Part shown: one piece after another, positions 14,505 through 17,526 of the stretch
Position numbering within the stretch: the first letter of the stretch is position 1
How the letters are laid out: every line of letters begins with the position of its first letter
Origin: Chitinophagaceae bacterium
GTDB lineage: Bacteria; Bacteroidota; Bacteroidia; Chitinophagales; Chitinophagaceae
Direction: 5' to 3'
Assembly (NCBI GenBank): GCA_003167015.1
Contig: PMUF01000573.1
Span: 1 to 17,526 of the forward strand
Length of the DNA: 17,526 nucleotides
The notes under the pieces: generated by a model
Databases searched by the model: none
What the model saw: the letters and a program-made list of their open reading frames with translations, nothing else
Told to the model about the DNA's origin: nothing
Made by a program: the position numbers and the translations under genes

Positions 14505-14523
14505 TTTGCTCAAACGATAAAGC
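14505..14523. promoter_or_regulatory. Probable LacI operator upstream of the susC-like gene
   Basis: TTTGCTCAAACG (14505-14516) differs by one base from TTTGCTTAAACG (13413-13424), at the promoter-operator junction of the lacI-like gene. The right half, ATAAAGC, is degenerate: GCTCAAAC/GATAAAGC keeps five of eight symmetric pairs. It lies about 135 bases before the susC ATG. An A/T-rich TAAATATT at 14529 could serve as a weak -7 element. Confidence 0.4.
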
Positions 14524-14541
14524 ACAATTAAATATTGCTAT

Positions 14542-14660
14542 ATGAAATACAAAACGATGCTTGCTGTGCGGCCGCCATGACGCTGTTTCCGGTGGTTTTC
14601 CCAGCCATAATATCTTACTGCGATTTATCTTCTCTTTTCACCTTCAAACTAAGTTTATGA
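14542..14660 (+). other. Two chained mini-ORFs leading into the susC start
   Basis: ATG at 14542 opens a 12-codon ORF (MKYKTMLAVRPP) ending TGA at 14578-14580. That stop overlaps an ATG at 14577 opening a 27-codon ORF (MTLFPVVFPAIISY...), whose TGA at 14658-14660 overlaps the susC ATG. The products match nothing I know. They could be leader peptides coupling translation to susC, or chance. Confidence 0.2.
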
Positions 14661-17526
14661 GGCTCTTTATATTGACGTCTCTGACTGCGGTTATCTTCCT
14701 ATTTAACGGTTCCGTATATGCGCAGCAAAAAACGCTCAGCGGAACTGTAACGGATGCTATAACTCATGCGCCTCTTCCCGGCGCAACGGTCACTGTTCAA
14801 GGCAAATCTGTGCTGACGGATCTCAACGGGAAGTTCACCATACCGTTCACTTCCGGTGCTTCCATTACCTTCTCCTATGTAGGCTATGATCCACAAACCT
14901 TCAAGCCGACTGTAGCTACCGATGCATTCGTGGTCGCGCTGATGACCGGTCAGGCCGGCCTGGACCAGGTTGTCGTCACGGGCTACCAGACACAGCGGAA
15001 GGTAGATCTGACAGGATCGGTGGCGGTTGTCAATCTCAACGATATCAAGGATATTCCTAACAGCAATCCCATCCAGGCGCTGCAAGGGCGGGTGCCGGGT
15101 TTGTATGTGACGACAGACGGAGATCCCGGGGCGGCCAACAACACCATTGCCGTTCGGGGCTTCAATACGCTGGGCTTTACCGCTCCCTTGTATGTTATCG
15201 ATGGTGTACCGACGATATTGCCCTCGGTCTTTCAGAGTCTCGATCCGAATTCCATTCAGACCATACAGGTGCTGAAGGATGCCAGCGCAGAGACCATTTA
15301 TGGCTCGCGGGCGTCCAACGGGGTCATCATCGTGACGACCAAGCAAGGGGCGAAGGGTAAGGTCAGGATGCAATTCAATAATAACTTCACGCTCGAGCAA
15401 TTTGCGACGAAGGAGCCTGTGCTCAGCACGCAGGGTTATGGCAGGGCAGTCTGGCAAGCGGCGATTAATGACGGAACAAGTCCGGCTGCAGCCACCACCT
15501 TGTTCACCTATACGCAGTCCACAGGTCCTAACGGCCAGCCGGTGCTGAATACGATCACGCCGACGCCATATCTGGGCGGGGACTCCACTGAGCCTGTGGC
15601 CAATACGGACTGGCAGAACAAGGTCTATAAGACAGGGTTCATTAACAATAATGACCTGCTGATCACGGCAGGTTCGGAACACAGCACTTTGCTGCTGGAC
15701 TTCAATTACCTGGATAACACCTCGATCCTGCGTTACAACCCGTACCGGCGATACGGAGCGCGTGTGAACATGGCTACGAGCCTCTTCGACGACAAGCTGA
15801 AGATCGGCAACAACCTGCAATTCTTTCAGCAGTCGGAGACGCCGGTCCCCAGCGATCTGGGTGGGGCTTCCGTTTTATATGATGCGAAATTCGTTTTGCC
15901 GCTGATCCCGGTATATACCACGACAGGGGCCTTTGCGGGTCCGGAGGGGTCGGGTTTTTCAGACAGGGACAATCCCATGTTAACATTGTATAATAACCGA
16001 TGGAGTACCAACCAGGAGTATAATATTTTCGGCAATCTTTACGGCGAGCTTACGCCGATCAGGAACCTGGAGATCCGGAGCAATTTCGGCTATACCTACG
16101 ACAATGTTGCCGACCGCCTGATCCTGCCCGAGTATTCCTCCGGGTTTATCTCGCGGACAGTGAACAGCCTGACGATCACCGGGAATCATGAACTGGACCT
16201 GACCTGGTCGAATACCGCCAATTACCATCTCCGTTTCGGGAAGAGCCGGCTGGACATCCTGGCAGGTACGGAAGCCATTACACGCAGCTATGTGACGCAG
16301 CAGGATTATAAACAGGGTTTCGCGGTGCAGAACAACAACTACTTTCAGCTCAGCGCCGGGACGGGTATTACGACCACCAATGGCACCACGACGGGGGACA
16401 GGCTCTTGTCTTACTTCGGCAAGCTGAACTATTCCTGGTCTGACAGGTGGCTGGCTTCGGTCACCTTGCGGGATGACGGCAGCTCGCGGTTCGGCGCCAA
16501 CAACCGGTATGGTCTTTTCCCCGCTGCCAGCGTCGGGTGGAGGATCAACAACGAGAACTTCATGAAAGATGTCGACTGGGTCTCCGACCTGAAGCTGCGG
16601 TCAGGTTATGGTGTGACGGGGAACCAGGAAATAGGGGATGAGGCCAGCCTTGCGCTGTATGCGACGAATTACGGTACGGTCGGTCAGACGGGATCGAATC
16701 AGAATACGGCCGCCTATGGGAATAACGGGACGGCCTATGATATCAACGGTGCGGGTACGGGTAACCTGCCGTCGGGCTACGTGCAGGTGCAGGCTGCCAA
16801 CCCTAACCTGAAATGGGAGTCCACCAAGGAATTTAACGAGGGAGTAGATTATGGTTTCCTCCACAATACGATCTTCGGGTCATTCGACTACTTCAGCCGC
16901 AAGACGACGAACATCCTGATCCAGCCGCCTTATGCAGCCATCCTGGGGGAAGGCGAGACGGAGTGGGTCAATGGTGCGAGCAAGTCTAACAAAGGCTGGG
17001 AGTTTGTAGTGGGCTATCAGAACCATACGGGTAAGCTAAGCTATTCTGTCACCGGCAATTTGTTCTCGTTCAGGGACAAGATCACTTACCTGCCGTCAAC
17101 GGTGGTGGCTGCGTATCCGGGCGATGTTCAGCAAACGATCCTGGGCCACAGCGCCTTTTCGGAGTTCGGCTACCAGGTGCAGGGCATTTACCAGAGCCAG
17201 CAGGAAATAGCGAGTCATGCGTATCAGCCGGGAGCCGCTCCGGGCAGGCTGATGTATAAGGCTGTTACCGGCGATGATACGATCAGTGCGCTGGATCAGA
17301 CCTGGCTGGGGACAGCACTGCCGAAGATCAATTATGGTGTGCAGATCAATCTGGGTTATGGCGACTGGAGCTTCAGTCTCTTCCTGCAGGGGATAGCCGG
17401 CGGGGTGGAGACGAATCAGAACAAGGAGAATACGGACTTTCTGGGGTTGAACCCCGGGGTGAATATCGGCCAGCGGGCATTGAGTGCCTGGACGGCGTCG
17501 AACACCAAATCGAATATCCCGGCTTT
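14657..17526 (+). CDS. SusC-type TonB-dependent outer-membrane transporter, 3' truncated by the window
   Basis: The frame from ATG 14657 is open through base 17526 (956 full codons) and continues beyond the window. A signal peptide ('MRLFILTSLTAVIFLFNG', cleavage near YAQ, residue 23) leads to a carboxypeptidase-D regulatory-like domain ('LSGTVTDAITHAPLPGATVT', about 27-100). The TonB-linked segment 'GLDQVVVTGYQTQRKVDLTG' follows. The plug domain (about 105-230) carries the SusC hallmarks 'PLYVIDGVPT' and 'YGSRASNGVIIVTTKQG'. The rest is barrel, with the repeated aromatic strands typical of the family. SusC proteins import oligosaccharides across the outer membrane together with a SusD lipoprotein, whose gene would be expected just beyond the window. 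It follows the lacI-like gene by 168 bases with a related operator between, so induction by a glycan product is likely. Confidence 0.95.
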   Translation, partial: MRLFILTSLTAVIFLFNGSVYAQQKTLSGTVTDAITHAPLPGATVTVQGKSVLTDLNGKFTIPFTSGASITFSYVGYDPQTFKPTVATDAFVVALMTGQAGLDQVVVTGYQTQRKVDLTGSVAVVNLNDIKDIPNSNPIQALQGRVPGLYVTTDGDPGAANNTIAVRGFNTLGFTAPLYVIDGVPTILPSVFQSLDPNSIQTIQVLKDASAETIYGSRASNGVIIVTTKQGAKGKVRMQFNNNFTLEQFATKEPVLSTQGYGRAVWQAAINDGTSPAAATTLFTYTQSTGPNGQPVLNTITPTPYLGGDSTEPVANTDWQNKVYKTGFINNNDLLITAGSEHSTLLLDFNYLDNTSILRYNPYRRYGARVNMATSLFDDKLKIGNNLQFFQQSETPVPSDLGGASVLYDAKFVLPLIPVYTTTGAFAGPEGSGFSDRDNPMLTLYNNRWSTNQEYNIFGNLYGELTPIRNLEIRSNFGYTYDNVADRLILPEYSSGFISRTVNSLTITGNHELDLTWSNTANYHLRFGKSRLDILAGTEAITRSYVTQQDYKQGFAVQNNNYFQLSAGTGITTTNGTTTGDRLLSYFGKLNYSWSDRWLASVTLRDDGSSRFGANNRYGLFPAASVGWRINNENFMKDVDWVSDLKLRSGYGVTGNQEIGDEASLALYATNYGTVGQTGSNQNTAAYGNNGTAYDINGAGTGNLPSGYVQVQAANPNLKWESTKEFNEGVDYGFLHNTIFGSFDYFSRKTTNILIQPPYAAILGEGETEWVNGASKSNKGWEFVVGYQNHTGKLSYSVTGNLFSFRDKITYLPSTVVAAYPGDVQQTILGHSAFSEFGYQVQGIYQSQQEIASHAYQPGAAPGRLMYKAVTGDDTISALDQTWLGTALPKINYGVQINLGYGDWSFSLFLQGIAGGVETNQNKENTDFLGLNPGVNIGQRALSAWTASNTKSNIPA

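Noticed and set aside
14699..15820. 373-codon minus-strand ORF opposite susC
   Set aside because: The plus strand encodes unmistakable SusC motifs in the same interval; the antisense product has no recognisable domain.

Overview
The window reads as a chromosomal segment of a Bacteroidota bacterium, most likely of the Chitinophagaceae type (inferred). Evidence: a SusC-type TonB-dependent transporter, a LacI regulator with the Bacteroidota-style 'SLVSYVLNG' recognition helix, a DUF4874/DUF4832 secreted protein, an ECF42/DGPF pair, and promoters of the TTG-N19-TAnnTTTG kind used by this phylum. Most of the window is GC-rich. Two nuclease genes are clearly AT-richer.

Left part (1-6434). The 3' end of a GH38 alpha-mannosidase-like gene is translationally coupled to a FucP-like sugar MFS transporter, giving a small glycan cleavage and uptake unit. 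Converging on it from the minus strand, in order of transcription, are a large-tailed RluB/RsuA-type pseudouridine synthase, an AT-rich DUF1016/YhcG PD-(D/E)XK nuclease with an unusual C-terminal extension, and an RluA-family pseudouridine synthase.

Middle part (6435-11624). A tight plus-strand operon encodes a DUF899 thiol-disulfide protein, an 80-residue two-helix membrane protein with CC and CPVC motifs, a YCII/DGPF protein, and an ECF42-group sigma factor carrying a glycine-rich insertion. It ends at a hairpin shared with a convergent gene for a His/Gly-rich periplasmic protein with two Spy/CpxP-like LTxxQ units. Further along is an Rpn/YhgA-type nuclease with its own intrinsic terminator.

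Right part (11625-17526). A secreted DUF4874/DUF4832 protein, a LacI-family regulator and the 5' 2.87 kb of a susC gene (open to the window edge) look like the start of a polysaccharide utilisation locus. Related AAACG-centred operators lie before all three genes, so the regulator probably controls itself and both neighbours.

No tRNA, rRNA, CRISPR array, insertion sequence or phage gene was seen. No stretch of more than 300 bases lacks a gene. The least ordinary items are the DUF899-to-ECF42 operon with its undescribed small Cys membrane protein, the extended YhcG nuclease, and the shared LacI operator set.
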